A stretch of 50,548 nucleotides of DNA from Oceanobacillus chungangensis (GTDB lineage: Bacteria; Bacillota; Bacilli; Bacillales; Amphibacillaceae). The translations under genes were made by a program, and so were the position numbers. A model generated the notes under the pieces. The model had not been told where the DNA came from. It saw only the letters and a list, made by a program, of their open reading frames with translations, and searched no databases. Positions 1 through 8,615 of this stretch are shown here, one piece after another. The DNA lies in NCBI RefSeq assembly GCF_003369565.1, contig NZ_PIOD01000026.1, positions 1 through 50,548 of the forward strand. Direction: 5' to 3'. Positions within the stretch are counted from its first letter, which is position 1; each line of letters begins with the position of its first letter.

Positions 1-80
1 GATTAAGTCCAGTCGATTACCGAACTCAATCAACCCAATCAGCTGCATAATAAAAACTCTAACTTATAGGGGTAAGCACC
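1..80 (+). repeat. Left inverted terminal repeat
   Basis: The first 80 bases equal the reverse complement of 50469-50548 with six mismatches (left positions 17, 26, 32, 34, 66 and 76) and no gap. Homology ends where both flanks turn into halves of the same class of inter-gene site. The outermost bases are GATTAAGTCC. It could be a terminal repeat of a large element, a hairpin telomere, or one arm of a palindrome at which an assembly broke. No transposase or telomere resolvase for it lies in the window. Confidence 0.93.
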
Positions 81-178
81 ATGATGGTCTTTTTCTTTTA
101 TTATTAATTTCGGAAATTTGCAATTAAATTGTTAGATATTATGTTATTATTCGGGTAAAGAGACTGAACTACCATGAA
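81..178 (+). repeat. 3' half of a class 2 site at the left edge
   Basis: The block GATGGTCTTTTTC followed by ATATTATGTTATTATT and GGGTAAAG matches the second half of the class 2 sites at 17859-17996 and 37828-37930. Its missing 5' half is at the right edge of the window (50418-50468). It ends in ACTACCATGAA, which is how the long repeats at 4266 and 41287 begin. Confidence 0.65.
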
Positions 179-457
179 AATAAAATTCTGTAATTCAGTG
201 AAAAAGGCAATACTTAATAATACGCAGCTCATTTAAATTTTAAAAAGGGGAGAGCGCCTGATCCATTAATCGATTCTAGGAATATGGGCGGAATGAAGAT
301 GCTTCAGGTTCTTGTAATGATACTGTGTATCCTAAACTTTCAAGTCTACGTAGTGAGTGTCGTACAATAGATTGTTGCCTCTGTTTATCAAAGTAGTCTT
401 CGCCTAAGTTTACATACATTGCTTTTCGTTAAGAGGTAGTTTGTTTATCAAGAAAAC
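179..457. other. Left-edge stretch without a convincing gene
   Basis: No supported gene lies here. A 25-codon hydrophobic reading frame at 293-370 (MKMLQVLVMILC start) has a weak GGCGGA upstream and may be chance. The end (about 395-452, CGTTAAGAGGTAGTTTG) looks like a worn 3' half of an inter-gene site. Confidence 0.4.
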
Positions 458-874
458 TTGATTTCAGACTTCGTGTTACAGTTCATTTATGGGAGATATT
501 GGAATATAGCCATTATTTTTTTCTCTGATGTAATGAAAGCTGCAATCACTTCATGTCTAATTACTTCACTAGGAGTCCTCATTATTTTGTTCCGTACTCA
601 AAAAGAATATAAGAGTGATAGATTAATAAAATCTGATCTATCCTATACGATTAATAAAGAAGGGATCAATCAAAAAGTAAGAAAATCAAATAATTATATT
701 GAATGGGAAGACATATACAAGTTTTATGAAAAAAAGGATATGTTCTTAGCCTATGTATCCAGGAATAAAGCGATTATTCTCCCTAAACGATACTTTAATA
801 CTTATGACGAAATTGTTACGTTAAAAAATCTTGTTCGTGAAAGACTGAAGGAAAAGAAAATAAAAATTAAATAG
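458..874 (+). CDS. Membrane protein with YcxB-like C-terminal domain
   Basis: 138 residues with a TTG start. Residues about 14-46 are hydrophobic and probably make one or two membrane segments. Residues about 62-132 follow the YcxB-like pattern: a basic stretch, then G-I..W.DI..YE, then a short strand with AIILPKRYF. The family is of unknown function, common in Bacillus, usually with two N-terminal helices and a cytosolic PH-like domain. The N-terminus is short and the start lacks a strong ribosome site, so the true start may be upstream or lost to the worn site before it. Confidence 0.6.
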   Translation: MISDFVLQFIYGRYWNIAIIFFSDVMKAAITSCLITSLGVLIILFRTQKEYKSDRLIKSDLSYTINKEGINQKVRKSNNYIEWEDIYKFYEKKDMFLAYVSRNKAIILPKRYFNTYDEIVTLKNLVRERLKEKKIKIK

Positions 875-926
875 GCCATTTCACTATTCATAGAAATTTA
901 TTATATCAAAGATTCTATAAATGTAA

Positions 927-972
927 GTTCACTAACTAGTGCAAAAGTAGAGATTTATGGTTAAATATAGAT
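927..972 (+). repeat. Degenerate inter-gene site
   Basis: TTCACTAACTAGTGCAA matches the 5' core with one change, after the upstream stop codon. The 3' half is not recognisable before the next gene. Confidence 0.5.
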
Positions 973-1012
973 AATTTTTTATGAATTTTATGAAGGTGGG
1001 AGAGAAAGTACG

Positions 1013-1621
1013 ATGAAATTTCCTTTTATTAAGAAAGTGGTTCTTTATTGTTTGAGTTTAATTTTATTATCGTTATTTTTGTATGGATGTAATAGTACAG
1101 AAATCGATTCTTTAGAAGATGTAGATAACGGGCAGAAACAGGAAAATCCTCAGTCAACAAATGTAGAAAATGATTCACCGGAAGAAAAGAGCCAAGAGGA
1201 AATATACATTCCGAATGAAAGTGATGTTGTGTTTAAAAATAATGCGTTGAGTAATAAAGATATACTCGATAATTTTGTTGAAGTGGCTGGCGAAAACAAC
1301 GAAAGTCAAATTAGAGTGGTGAAGTATCAAACAAAAGGCGTCATAATCTACGATTTGGAATCAGAATATGATTCAAACGCAAATGTAGGTTGGATTATGG
1401 TTAAACCTGATTTGAGCTACTATAAACCTACTGAAAATGAAGTGCAAGATGTTATTTTTAATAATGCATCTCAGCAGTGTGCTTATATGTCCATAGATGA
1501 GGAAGAAGGGTTCTACAAATTAAATGAATGTAGAACACACTGGGAATATCGATTGCTTCCTATTGTAAATGATACTTTCTCTAATGAAGAAATAGAAGAC
1601 CTTGATCAGACAAATGAGTAA
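1013..1621 (+). CDS. Putative lipoprotein of unknown function
   Basis: 202 residues. The lysine-rich start, hydrophobic core and lipobox LYGC (Cys26) form a type II signal peptide, so the mature protein should be lipid-anchored outside the membrane. The mature part is acidic, with Cys152 and Cys168 as possible partners. A GGTGGGAGAG ribosome site precedes the ATG. The next reading frame (1631-2344) is in the same frame, parted only by a TAA, so the two may once have been one longer lipoprotein. Family not recognised. Confidence 0.75.
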   Translation: MKFPFIKKVVLYCLSLILLSLFLYGCNSTEIDSLEDVDNGQKQENPQSTNVENDSPEEKSQEEIYIPNESDVVFKNNALSNKDILDNFVEVAGENNESQIRVVKYQTKGVIIYDLESEYDSNANVGWIMVKPDLSYYKPTENEVQDVIFNNASQQCAYMSIDEEEGFYKLNECRTHWEYRLLPIVNDTFSNEEIEDLDQTNE

Positions 1622-1630
1622 ATTGAAGTT

Positions 1631-2344
1631 ATGGTTGGGAACTATTACTATTTGGATGACCTTACTACAGAGTTATTCTTATCTAAAGAGGATGCAAAGG
1701 AATGGCAGCAATACTATGATGAGAGAAATCAAATTAAATTAGAAGAGGTAACCTTAAAAAATGAAACAAAAGAGCTTATCAGTAGGGATGATTGGGAAGA
1801 AATCGTAGGGAATGAAGCTTTAGTCACCTATTGCGATAGTGGAATTTGTGAAATACACACGGTACACTCTTCGGAATTCAGAGCGTTTGCGGTACCTGAA
1901 ATAAGAATAAGGCGGGATATGTGGGCATCAGATCCGATAAATCGGACATTAAAAGAAATAGAAGCCGAATCTGAAGCTGATAAAGATTCATTCTGGGAAA
2001 AGATGAACAAACAAGGAGAGGGTATTCTTAATGACTCATCGGAATTAATAACGATTTATGAGAGCGGCGAGTCCGAAGCGAGCCTTAAACAATCCGTTCA
2101 ATCGTTGTACGATAAAGTGTACGGAAAGGTTACTATTTTGCGCGATACATTGGTTCCAAGAGATAAGGTAACAAAGAATCAATACAATCAATTATTAATG
2201 GACGTAGAGTTCTTGTTAAACAGTTTGTACCAAGGCCAATTATACTTCGTAGACGATAAGAAAAAGGAGTTAAAGGAGATAGTTAAAGAAGAAATTATAC
2301 CATTGAGAAATGAACTAGAAGAATTAGTTAAGGCTATGTTTTAA
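1631..2344 (+). CDS. Hypothetical acidic protein, perhaps the 3' part of the preceding lipoprotein
   Basis: 237 residues, soluble, mostly charged, with a coiled-coil-like end (about residues 150-235). It begins nine bases after the stop of the preceding lipoprotein, in the same frame, and has only a weak ribosome site (TTGAAG). A single nonsense change in one long lipoprotein would explain this; translational coupling of two genes is the alternative. No family recognised. Confidence 0.6.
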   Translation: MVGNYYYLDDLTTELFLSKEDAKEWQQYYDERNQIKLEEVTLKNETKELISRDDWEEIVGNEALVTYCDSGICEIHTVHSSEFRAFAVPEIRIRRDMWASDPINRTLKEIEAESEADKDSFWEKMNKQGEGILNDSSELITIYESGESEASLKQSVQSLYDKVYGKVTILRDTLVPRDKVTKNQYNQLLMDVEFLLNSLYQGQLYFVDDKKKELKEIVKEEIIPLRNELEELVKAMF

Positions 2345-2390
2345 AGGTTTGATAAAGAAAGAAGGAACTTGAGACGATAAGGAAACAAAA

Positions 2391-2617
2391 ATAGCAAAAT
2401 CTCTATTTAATTATCAAAGAATTAAGATTCTACAAACAATTAAAGATGAAAAAAATCGCTAAGCATTTAAATGAAATCCCTTCCAAACTTTGGTTTCTTC
2501 CAAAAATAGGATTTACTGATTGCTGCTGAAGATGGGGAAACCAAGTATGACAAGGAACTGATATTTATTATAATGATTGGAAATGAAGAGCAGGCAAAGA
2601 AAACTCTAGAAAACTGA
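2391..2617 (+). pseudogene. Decayed winged-helix (ArsR-like) regulator remnant
   Basis: Three pieces in different frames read as one winged-helix protein: IAKSLFNYQRIKILQTIKD at 2391-2462, IAKHLNEIPSKLWF from 2455, and LLIAAEDGETKYDKELIF to the stop at 2617. This order (repeat-rich helix, recognition helix, wing) is that of ArsR-type regulators. At least two frameshifts and a stop make it non-functional. Assignment is by pattern only. Confidence 0.45.
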
Positions 2618-2627
2618 GGAGTGTTAC

Positions 2628-3737
2628 ATGATGAAAAAAATAATTTTCTGGTCTTTATGCACACTACTAATCCTATCGAGCTGTGCGCCAAATATGGATG
2701 AGGAAGAAATATTACAAACGGGTGAGATCAACCAGGAAACATCGATTGTTCCAGGTATTCAATTATCTGAAGAAACGTATGGAATAGTTACTCCATATAA
2801 AACGGATGTAGCAAGGGGATTAATTACGAATCAGATTATGAATCATGTAGATATAGATGAAATAGAGGAAGGACTTAGACGCCATTCGAAAGAGGTATTT
2901 GATTCAAGTGATTTATATTTTCAAGAGGGACAATATTTTACGCAAGAAACTTTATTAAGTTGGATAAATGATTTAAATCCGGAAAGGAAAGATAACTGGG
3001 ATGAAGAAACACACCGAAAAAACCCACGTATTCTCTCGTATATTTTAGAGCAAAACTATTTAAGGAAAGTTGAGGGTAATAATTTTGAGTTGGCGGGGAT
3101 CTCTATCGGTATTTCATTAAAGTCAGTTTATCGCTTTCAAGCACCAAAGGATGGTCCTGATTATAATGAAGAGATTGAAATGGAAGTCATGTTAGAAAAA
3201 GGATATGAAGTAGCACAAACAGTAGTAGAGAGGATGAGGGAAATAGATGGGCTTTCTGACATTCCTATTATGATTGCCCTATATCGGGAGGAAGACCATG
3301 CATCCCCAGTACCGGGAAACTATGTGGCTAAAACAAATGTACCAAGTGGGAGTAATACAATTAAGGATTGGGAATCCATTGATGAAGAACATATTCTCTT
3401 TCCATCACCTGAGGGAGAAGAAAAATATTTGGAAGATTACGAGCTTCTAAAGAGTCTTGAAAATGAAATATCTCCATATTTCCCCGATTATGTAGGAATG
3501 ATTGGGAATGGATTCTATGCTAATGAAGAACTGCAAAAGCTAACAATAGAGATTCCAATAGAATTCTATAGTGATGGTGAATTATTAGGTTTCATGCAGC
3601 ATGCATACGGGCAAGTACAGTACATATTTGATAATAACTACGATCTGGAAATAAATATAACCTCAAGTAATCAGATGGTAGGTCTGATTTCTCGTAAAGC
3701 TGGGGCAGAGTCTCCCACTGTACATATTTTTCAATAG
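2628..3737 (+). CDS. camS: CamS family sex-pheromone lipoprotein
   Basis: 369 residues with a type II signal peptide and lipobox LSSC (Cys19). The body has CamS features: an early GLI..Q..NHVD..E.E.GL stretch, the EYTIPR-like middle (GISIGISLKSVYRF), and an IPI.IALYRE segment. CamS proteins are surface lipoproteins of Firmicutes; in enterococci the signal peptide is the source of the cAM373 pheromone. In Bacillus the gene usually follows ligA. Here it stands alone, so it is displaced or a second copy. GAGGAG precedes the ATG; a second ATG follows directly. Slightly shorter than usual. Confidence 0.82.
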   Translation: MMKKIIFWSLCTLLILSSCAPNMDEEEILQTGEINQETSIVPGIQLSEETYGIVTPYKTDVARGLITNQIMNHVDIDEIEEGLRRHSKEVFDSSDLYFQEGQYFTQETLLSWINDLNPERKDNWDEETHRKNPRILSYILEQNYLRKVEGNNFELAGISIGISLKSVYRFQAPKDGPDYNEEIEMEVMLEKGYEVAQTVVERMREIDGLSDIPIMIALYREEDHASPVPGNYVAKTNVPSGSNTIKDWESIDEEHILFPSPEGEEKYLEDYELLKSLENEISPYFPDYVGMIGNGFYANEELQKLTIEIPIEFYSDGELLGFMQHAYGQVQYIFDNNYDLEINITSSNQMVGLISRKAGAESPTVHIFQ

Positions 3738-3824
3738 GTAACTATTTCTGATTATCGGTGGTAACGCAAACTTCATACCAATTATGGATGGTGTTATTTC
3801 AATTGATTAAATTTGAATAATGCC

Positions 3825-3896
3825 TTGTTCAACTAAATGGTGCATTAGTTGAAGATGAGATCGAACTGCAGCTTGTGCTAAAGGGGCAGTAAAATA
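3825..3896 (+). repeat. Class 3 site
   Basis: 5' core TTCAACTAAATGGTGC, middle ATTAGTTGAAGATGAGATCG, 3' core AAAGGGGCAGTAAAATAG. The 3' core is worn after GGGGCAG. Confidence 0.8.
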
Positions 3897-3969
3897 GTAG
3901 ATGGTTTTATTATTTGTTTATGATAATATATTTAAAGAATATATAATATTCAAAATGGAAAGCTGCTTT

Positions 3970-4320
3970 ATGAAAAGAAAATTAGGTTTGGGTTTTATAG
4001 GAATTTTTGCACTATCAACTGGATTTACAGATGTATTAGCAACAGGACAAGTTGACGTTAGTGATAGAGACAAAATTAGAGTTGTAACAGTAGAGGAACA
4101 AGAAGTGCGTGAAAATAAGGCTATTGAAGGTAAAGACCTTGAAATAATTATAATAGCAGACGAACAAAATATGGTAGAAAATTCATCAAATTTATCAGGA
4201 TTTGTACCACAAGAAAATGGACGAGGCTTATATTTTGAAAAGAAACAAACCAACATACAGTTATTAAACTACCATGAAAGTTTACATCCGAAAATCCTAA
4301 AAAAGACAAAAATAAACTAG
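3970..4320 (+). CDS. Small secreted protein ending inside a repeat
   Basis: 116 residues from the ATG at 3970, chosen because a signal peptide (MKRKLGLGFIGIFALSTG) starts there; the frame is open 23 codons upstream. The middle is acidic and unrecognised. The last 18 codons are repeat sequence (from 4266), so the original C-terminus was replaced when the long repeat joined here. May be a truncated gene still translated. Confidence 0.5.
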   Translation: MKRKLGLGFIGIFALSTGFTDVLATGQVDVSDRDKIRVVTVEEQEVRENKAIEGKDLEIIIIADEQNMVENSSNLSGFVPQENGRGLYFEKKQTNIQLLNYHESLHPKILKKTKIN

Positions 4321-4410
4321 ACCCAGCATTCTGTAGTTTTTTAATGCTGAGACAAGATTGTTGTGAATGTACCCAATCCCCCCTGTGGTGTATCGCTGAT
4401 TTCGCGATAC
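4266..4410 (+). repeat. Long repeat LR, copy 1
   Basis: Begins ACTACCATGAAAGTTTACAT and includes GACAAAAATAAACTAGACCC, GACAAGATTGTTGTGAATGT and an inverted pair TGTATCGC/GCGATACA. Other copies are at 20962, 37937 and 41287. This copy lacks the roughly 35-bp AAGCCATTATAGACATAAA block of the others. Confidence 0.85.
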
Positions 4411-4500
4411 ATTGATGACTAACTGGTGCTAATTCGAGAAGGATTAACGCGTACTTATACTTGCTGGTGCGAGAGTTAAGCAAAATCGCTCATTAAATAA
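4406..4500 (+). repeat. Compound site: class 1 5' half followed by a class 2 5' half
   Basis: GACTAACTGGTGC then TAATTC..AGAAGGATTAACGC (class 1 hairpin) at 4406-4452, followed by a second start GCTGGTGCGAGAGTTAAGCA (class 2) at 4461. No 3' core is visible. Looks like a product of recombination between sites. Confidence 0.65.
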
Positions 4501-4576
4501 TGATTTTTCCTTTAAGAAGGACTTTAAGATTTTAACATTTAATTACATATGTACATATAAAAAGTGGGTGGAAATA

Positions 4577-4977
4577 ATGAATAAAATATATATTATATCT
4601 GGTCCAGCAGGAGTTGGTAAATCCACAACTTCAAAGGGGCTTGCTGAACAATTTGACCATAGTGCTTATATTGAAGGTGACTTAATCAATCATATGGTTG
4701 TTGGCGGATATCTACCGCCTTGGAAAAGTGAAGAATCATCTTCGTTAATTTGGGAAAATATTGCTGATTTAAGTATCAATTTTTTACAAGCGAATAAGAC
4801 TGTAATCATTTAAGGATTAAAGAACAACAGATGGGAGCAAGATGTTTAGAATTAGTGGAGGAATTTGAAAGTGAAGGAATAGATAAACGCTTTTTCTACG
4901 ATACAACCTACTTGCAGCCTTCCGATTTGGATGAAATCTTACTGAATATAAGAAAAAATACTTCATTCAAATATTGA
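4577..4977 (+). pseudogene. P-loop kinase (AAA_33-like), internally deleted
   Basis: ATG at 4577 after GGTGG. Residues 9-17 are a Walker A motif (GPAGVGKST). Reading stops at a TAA after TVII (4811-4813). The next bases, in another frame, give the C-terminal part EQQMGARCLELVEEFESEGI to a stop at 4977. In this nucleoside/metabolite kinase type these parts are normally separated by some 60 residues including the catalytic and lid region, so a deletion of about 180 bp with loss of frame is inferred. Not functional. Confidence 0.65.
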
Positions 4978-4984
4978 TTTCATT

Positions 4985-5073
4985 CTTAACTAATTGGTGC
5001 TTTACTTGAAATCGATTAGCTGGTTAGACGGCTCTTCTTTCTTGTTCAACTAAAGGGTCAGGTTAATGGAATA
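4985..5073 (+). repeat. Class 5-like site
   Basis: 5' core CTTAACTAATTGGTGC, worn middle, 3' core TTCAACTAAAGGGTCAGGTTAA. Immediately follows the kinase remnant. Confidence 0.75.
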
Positions 5074-5107
5074 AAAAATTTATTAAAAAGTATAGGGGGA
5101 GATTTGT

Positions 5108-5629
5108 TTGGAACTTTTGGAAATGCAATATGATTTAATCAACAAGACAAGAAGAGGCTTACCAATGATTATCATAGGGGTGGTTTTTTGGTTTATTGTC
5201 GGACTATTAAGTTTCTTTGAGATGCACATTAAATTGCACGGATTATTAGTATTTATAGGAATATCAATTATATTTCCGCTTGGAATACTTCTGTCGAAAA
5301 TTATGAAAATTGATATGGTCGCAAAAGATAACCCGTTATCAGCTCTTGCAGGAATGCTTGGTGCTATGCAACTGTTTTTTACTCCCCTTTTGATGGTAAT
5401 CTTTGTTGATGAACCACAATTGCTACCGTTTTATGTAGGGATTTTAACAGGAGCACACTTTTTTCCATTCGCCTGGGTATATAAGAGTAAAGCATATATC
5501 TTTCAGACAGTAGCAATCATAGCTATTGCCACAATTTTTGGCTTCGTGCTAACTGAACACTTATTTACTATTTTTCCTTTTGTAATGTCGGGCGTTTATT
5601 TCGTAACAAGCGTGTGGTTAACGAAATAA
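5108..5629 (+). CDS. Integral membrane protein, DUF7010-like
   Basis: 173 residues, TTG start seven bases after AGGGGGA. Five or six hydrophobic segments (about 18-36, 43-63, 80-100, 104-121, 130-148, 150-168). The segment order with the charged KIMKIDMVAKDNPL loop and ILTGAHFFPFAWVYKSKAY resembles the DUF7010 family of Bacillus membrane proteins of unknown function. It fills its cassette alone. Confidence 0.65.
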   Translation: MELLEMQYDLINKTRRGLPMIIIGVVFWFIVGLLSFFEMHIKLHGLLVFIGISIIFPLGILLSKIMKIDMVAKDNPLSALAGMLGAMQLFFTPLLMVIFVDEPQLLPFYVGILTGAHFFPFAWVYKSKAYIFQTVAIIAIATIFGFVLTEHLFTIFPFVMSGVYFVTSVWLTK

Positions 5630-5690
5630 AATGCACTTAAGCCTAAAAAGGAATAATGATTCTAAAATAGTATCATTATTTTCCATCTAA

Positions 5691-5764
5691 CTGGTGCGTT
5701 AATTTAAGAAGGATTAACGCTTTTTGTCGAATTATTTACTAAAGGGGCAGGTGTGTTTTAGTAT
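5691..5764 (+). repeat. Class 1 site
   Basis: CATCTAACTGGTGCG, hairpin GCGTTAATT..GGATTAACGC followed by TTTTT, then ACTAAAGGGGCAGGTGTG. The hairpin plus T-run is a plausible terminator. Confidence 0.85.
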
Positions 5765-5793
5765 TACTCTAAAAATTATGATGAGGTGTTTGT

Positions 5794-6348
5794 TTGAGTA
5801 AGTTTAACTATAATACAGAGACAGAAAGATTAATAATAAGACCATATATCAAAGAAGATTTTTCAAATTGGTTAACCCAATTTAATAATAGATTACCTTC
5901 ACAGCACAAATATGATGACGGAAAAATAGATATGAGCATTTGTACTGAAGAATGGTTTGGGGAATTGGTAGATAACCATCAACAGATGGCTTTGGATGAC
6001 AAAGTATATGTATTTGGTATATTTCGAAAAGAAGATAATGCTCATTTGGGTGCAATGGATTTCTCGACGATTATGAGAGATGATTTTCAATGGGCGAGAT
6101 TCGGTTATACAATTCATAACCAATTTTGGAGACAAGGTTATGGAAAGGAGGCTGTAAAAGCAGCAATAATTCTTGCTTTTAATAAGCTAAACTTTCACCG
6201 TATAGAAGCACATATTAATCTCGATAATACTCCTTCGATAAAATTAGCAGAAAGTGTTGGAATGCAATTTGAATGTATAAGAAAAGGTTTTATCTATGAA
6301 TTTGATGAATGGACTGATAACCTAATTTACTATATTAATTCAAAATAA
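5794..6348 (+). CDS. GNAT family N-acetyltransferase (RimJ/RimL type)
   Basis: 184 residues, TTG start after GAGGTG. The N-terminus TERLIIRPYIKEDF is the usual first strand of RimJ/RimL-like acetyltransferases. The acetyl-CoA loop is near residue 112 (QFWRQGYGKEA, an RxxGxGxE form), and NFHRIEAHINLDNTPSIKLAESVGM is the conserved last third. Likely moves an acetyl group from acetyl-CoA to an amine (protein N-terminus or small molecule); substrate unknown. Single-gene cassette. Confidence 0.85.
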   Translation: MSKFNYNTETERLIIRPYIKEDFSNWLTQFNNRLPSQHKYDDGKIDMSICTEEWFGELVDNHQQMALDDKVYVFGIFRKEDNAHLGAMDFSTIMRDDFQWARFGYTIHNQFWRQGYGKEAVKAAIILAFNKLNFHRIEAHINLDNTPSIKLAESVGMQFECIRKGFIYEFDEWTDNLIYYINSK

Positions 6349-6355
6349 TTTTTAT

Positions 6356-6437
6356 TGCACTAACTGGTGCGTTAATTCTAGAAGGATTAACGCTATTTTT
6401 TGTAGAAGTTATTGAACTAAATGGGCAGGTTAGTACA
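6356..6437 (+). repeat. Class 1 site
   Basis: CACTAACTGGTGC only 11 bases after the stop codon, hairpin GCGTTAAT..ATTAACGC followed by TATTTTTTG, and 3' core AATGGGCAGGTTAGTAC. Confidence 0.9.
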
Positions 6438-6468
6438 AGGTTAATAATAAACATTGGTAAGTACATCA

Positions 6469-6546
6469 TAATCTTGCAAGAAAATCTAGCAAGATTAGTA
6501 AAGAAATCACCTCAAATAATAAGTACACTCAGGGAAGAGGTGATTT
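6469..6546 (+). promoter_or_regulatory. Two-hairpin leader that can hide the ribosome site of the MFS gene
   Basis: A perfect 9-bp stem (TAATCTTGC at 6469, GCAAGATTA at 6489) is followed by a perfect 10-bp stem (AAATCACCTC at 6504-6513, GAGGTGATTT at 6537-6546). The second stem contains the GAGGTGA ribosome site of the GTG start at 6550. Folding would block translation, as in leaders of drug-efflux genes controlled by attenuation. No leader peptide with a good start was found. Mechanism inferred. Confidence 0.6.
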
Positions 6547-6549
6547 AAT

Positions 6550-7797
6550 GTGTATTTAAAAGTTATAAAAAATAATAGAAATGTATTATTTTACTTGTTA
6601 GGAGCTGGGACTTCTAGTTTGGGGGATGTTATATCTGGGTTAGCCTTCCTATTTTTAACTTATCAGATGACAGAATCAAGTATACATACAACTGGTGTTG
6701 CAATCTCACAAGCAGTCCCTTATCTTTTATTTGGATTAATCGGGGGAGTAATTGCTGATTGGGTAGGTAAAAAAAGGATATTAATAATAATCGATCTAAT
6801 AAGAGTACCTCTAATATTATCATTAGTGCTATTTCAACAATTAGAGTTGCTGAACTATTGGCATTTAATAGTAGTGAGCTTTCTTATTCAGTGCCTAGGC
6901 TGTTTTTTTAATCCTGCTCATAGGGCTATATTTACCATTATTACAAAGGAAGAGGAAAGATCTTCTGTTAACAGTTTGCTTGACACAGTTACAAGGGGCA
7001 TTACTGTATTAGGACCTATTGTTAGTATAGGCTTAATGAATACAATTAACGTTATCCACTTTTTTACTTTCGATGCACTAACATATCTTTTAAGTGCGAT
7101 TCTTATTTATAAAATTCAATTTACAGAAAAAAATATAACAGGCGAAAGATCAAATCAAAGAAAAATAAGTGATATATTTATCTCAATAAAGGATTTTTCA
7201 ATTTGGGTGAAAAAACAAGCGACAATTCGAACCATATTTATAGTTACAGTAATCATTGTGTTTTTCAATACCTGGGTATGGCAAGTCGGTTTATTACTGC
7301 AACTAATAGAAACAACCCCAAATGGAGAGGAATTATACAGCTTACTTTTAGGATGGTATGGTGCTGCTGTAATTGCAGTTAACCTGCTTATCCCATTAAT
7401 TTGGAAAAAGTTAAGTGTGAAAATTTATTTGTTTGGTTCATTGATTTGGGGAATAGGTATACTTCTTTTAGGATTTGCGTATACCACTCCACTTTATTTT
7501 ATAGGGATATTAGTGGCAGCAATAGGCTTACCTTTATCTGGACTATCACGGGTATATTTGTTGCAAAAATACCTTCCCACAGAAAAACTAGGTAGGGGCT
7601 TTAGTTTTAATGCATTTCTTCTATATTTATCAAATACTATTTCTCTTGGTGTATTCGGATTCATCTCTTCATTCTTGTCTACAAGCATCTTATTTATAAT
7701 ATGTGGAACTATGATGGTTATTTGTTCAGTCGCTTATTTATTAACATTTTCTCGAAAAGCACCTGGAGTAATTCCGTATAATCGCTTAAATAATTGA
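6550..7797 (+). CDS. MFS transporter, drug-efflux type
   Basis: 415 residues, about 12 membrane helices. GTG start at 6550; an ATG two bases earlier leads to a stop after three codons. The loop between helices 2 and 3 has GGVIADWVGKKRILIIIDLI, the MFS signature. General layout fits the MFS_3/macrolide-efflux type, a proton-driven exporter in the cytoplasmic membrane; substrate unknown. The leader hides the ribosome site in a hairpin. Its 3' end overlaps the convergent AraC gene by 64 bases. Confidence 0.82.
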   Translation: MYLKVIKNNRNVLFYLLGAGTSSLGDVISGLAFLFLTYQMTESSIHTTGVAISQAVPYLLFGLIGGVIADWVGKKRILIIIDLIRVPLILSLVLFQQLELLNYWHLIVVSFLIQCLGCFFNPAHRAIFTIITKEEERSSVNSLLDTVTRGITVLGPIVSIGLMNTINVIHFFTFDALTYLLSAILIYKIQFTEKNITGERSNQRKISDIFISIKDFSIWVKKQATIRTIFIVTVIIVFFNTWVWQVGLLLQLIETTPNGEELYSLLLGWYGAAVIAVNLLIPLIWKKLSVKIYLFGSLIWGIGILLLGFAYTTPLYFIGILVAAIGLPLSGLSRVYLLQKYLPTEKLGRGFSFNAFLLYLSNTISLGVFGFISSFLSTSILFIICGTMMVICSVAYLLTFSRKAPGVIPYNRLNN

Positions 7798-8561
7798 TTG
7801 TAAACAGTAACAGATGAAAAACCACAGTCCATTGCAATTTTTAATACAGTTTTATTTGTTTTTTTAAGCATTTCCTGGCTTCTGACTACTCGGTAAGTTT
7901 GTAACCAAGAGTAAGGGGAAATCCCTAAGGTGTCTTTAAAGTAATGGGCAAATTGAAATTTACTTAAATTCGCTACTTTTGCCATCTCATTCAAGGTCCA
8001 AGAATGCTTATAATCTTCTTTTAAAGCTAGTATTGTTTTGTAAATTTGTGGATCTATTGTTTTATAGATATTTACATTTATATCTTGTGTATGGGTCCCA
8101 ACAGCACTTTTCAGTAACATTAAAGCCAACTGAGTGAAACTGTGTTCCAGAAATATTTCTATAGATTTTGTGTCATCTTTTTCAAGTTGTGCGAAATCTA
8201 ATACAAATCTAACCCAATTTGAAATTTGAGCGTTTTTCTGGGTACCTAAAGCAAACTGGATATCATTGTGAACAGGATAGAGAGCTTGAGAAACCTCATT
8301 AAGAAAAGAAGGGTTTAATTCAATTAGAAATTTTCTGTCATCTATTGCTAATTGTTTATGCTCATCTAGGGGGTTGAATAAAAGAAAATGTTGATTATTA
8401 AGGGTAAGCTGACTTCTGTTCGTTTGGTAATCTATAGTTCCTTTTAGGGAGTAAATAAATTTATAACAATCATCTGAACGCCAGTTGCTTTCTTGGCCGA
8501 AATCTTTTTTATATAAGAAAACTCCATTATTGTTTTCTAGTAATAGTTTTGTTGAACTCAC
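7734..8561 (-). CDS. AraC family transcriptional regulator
   Basis: 275 residues. Residues about 20-95 form a cupin-like sensor; about 175-272 hold two helix-turn-helix units (WTLNEMAKVANLSKFQFAHYFKDTLG and KIAMDCGFSSVTVYNQLFKRLYGITP) in the standard AraC layout. GTG start after AAGGTGATT. Divergent from the SDR-like gene 54 bases away and convergent with the MFS gene. The three probably moved together; the regulator may control the SDR gene from the shared gap. Confidence 0.88.
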   Translation of the reverse strand: MSSTKLLLENNNGVFLYKKDFGQESNWRSDDCYKFIYSLKGTIDYQTNRSQLTLNNQHFLLFNPLDEHKQLAIDDRKFLIELNPSFLNEVSQALYPVHNDIQFALGTQKNAQISNWVRFVLDFAQLEKDDTKSIEIFLEHSFTQLALMLLKSAVGTHTQDINVNIYKTIDPQIYKTILALKEDYKHSWTLNEMAKVANLSKFQFAHYFKDTLGISPYSWLQTYRVVRSQEMLKKTNKTVLKIAMDCGFSSVTVYNQLFKRLYGITPGAFRENVNK

Positions 8562-8615
8562 ATAATCACCTTCTTAGTTATTATAAAAATTGTATCATAA
8601 TGGGGAGGAAAATTA

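Noticed and set aside
81-457. Integron-type Pc promoter and attI site at the left edge
   Set aside because: No integrase gene or promoter with convincing -35 and -10 boxes facing the array was found there; only a half site and worn sequence.
3918-4483. Two minus-strand open frames of about 110 codons
   Set aside because: They are antisense to a signal-peptide gene and to the long repeat, have no ribosome sites and no recognisable protein features.
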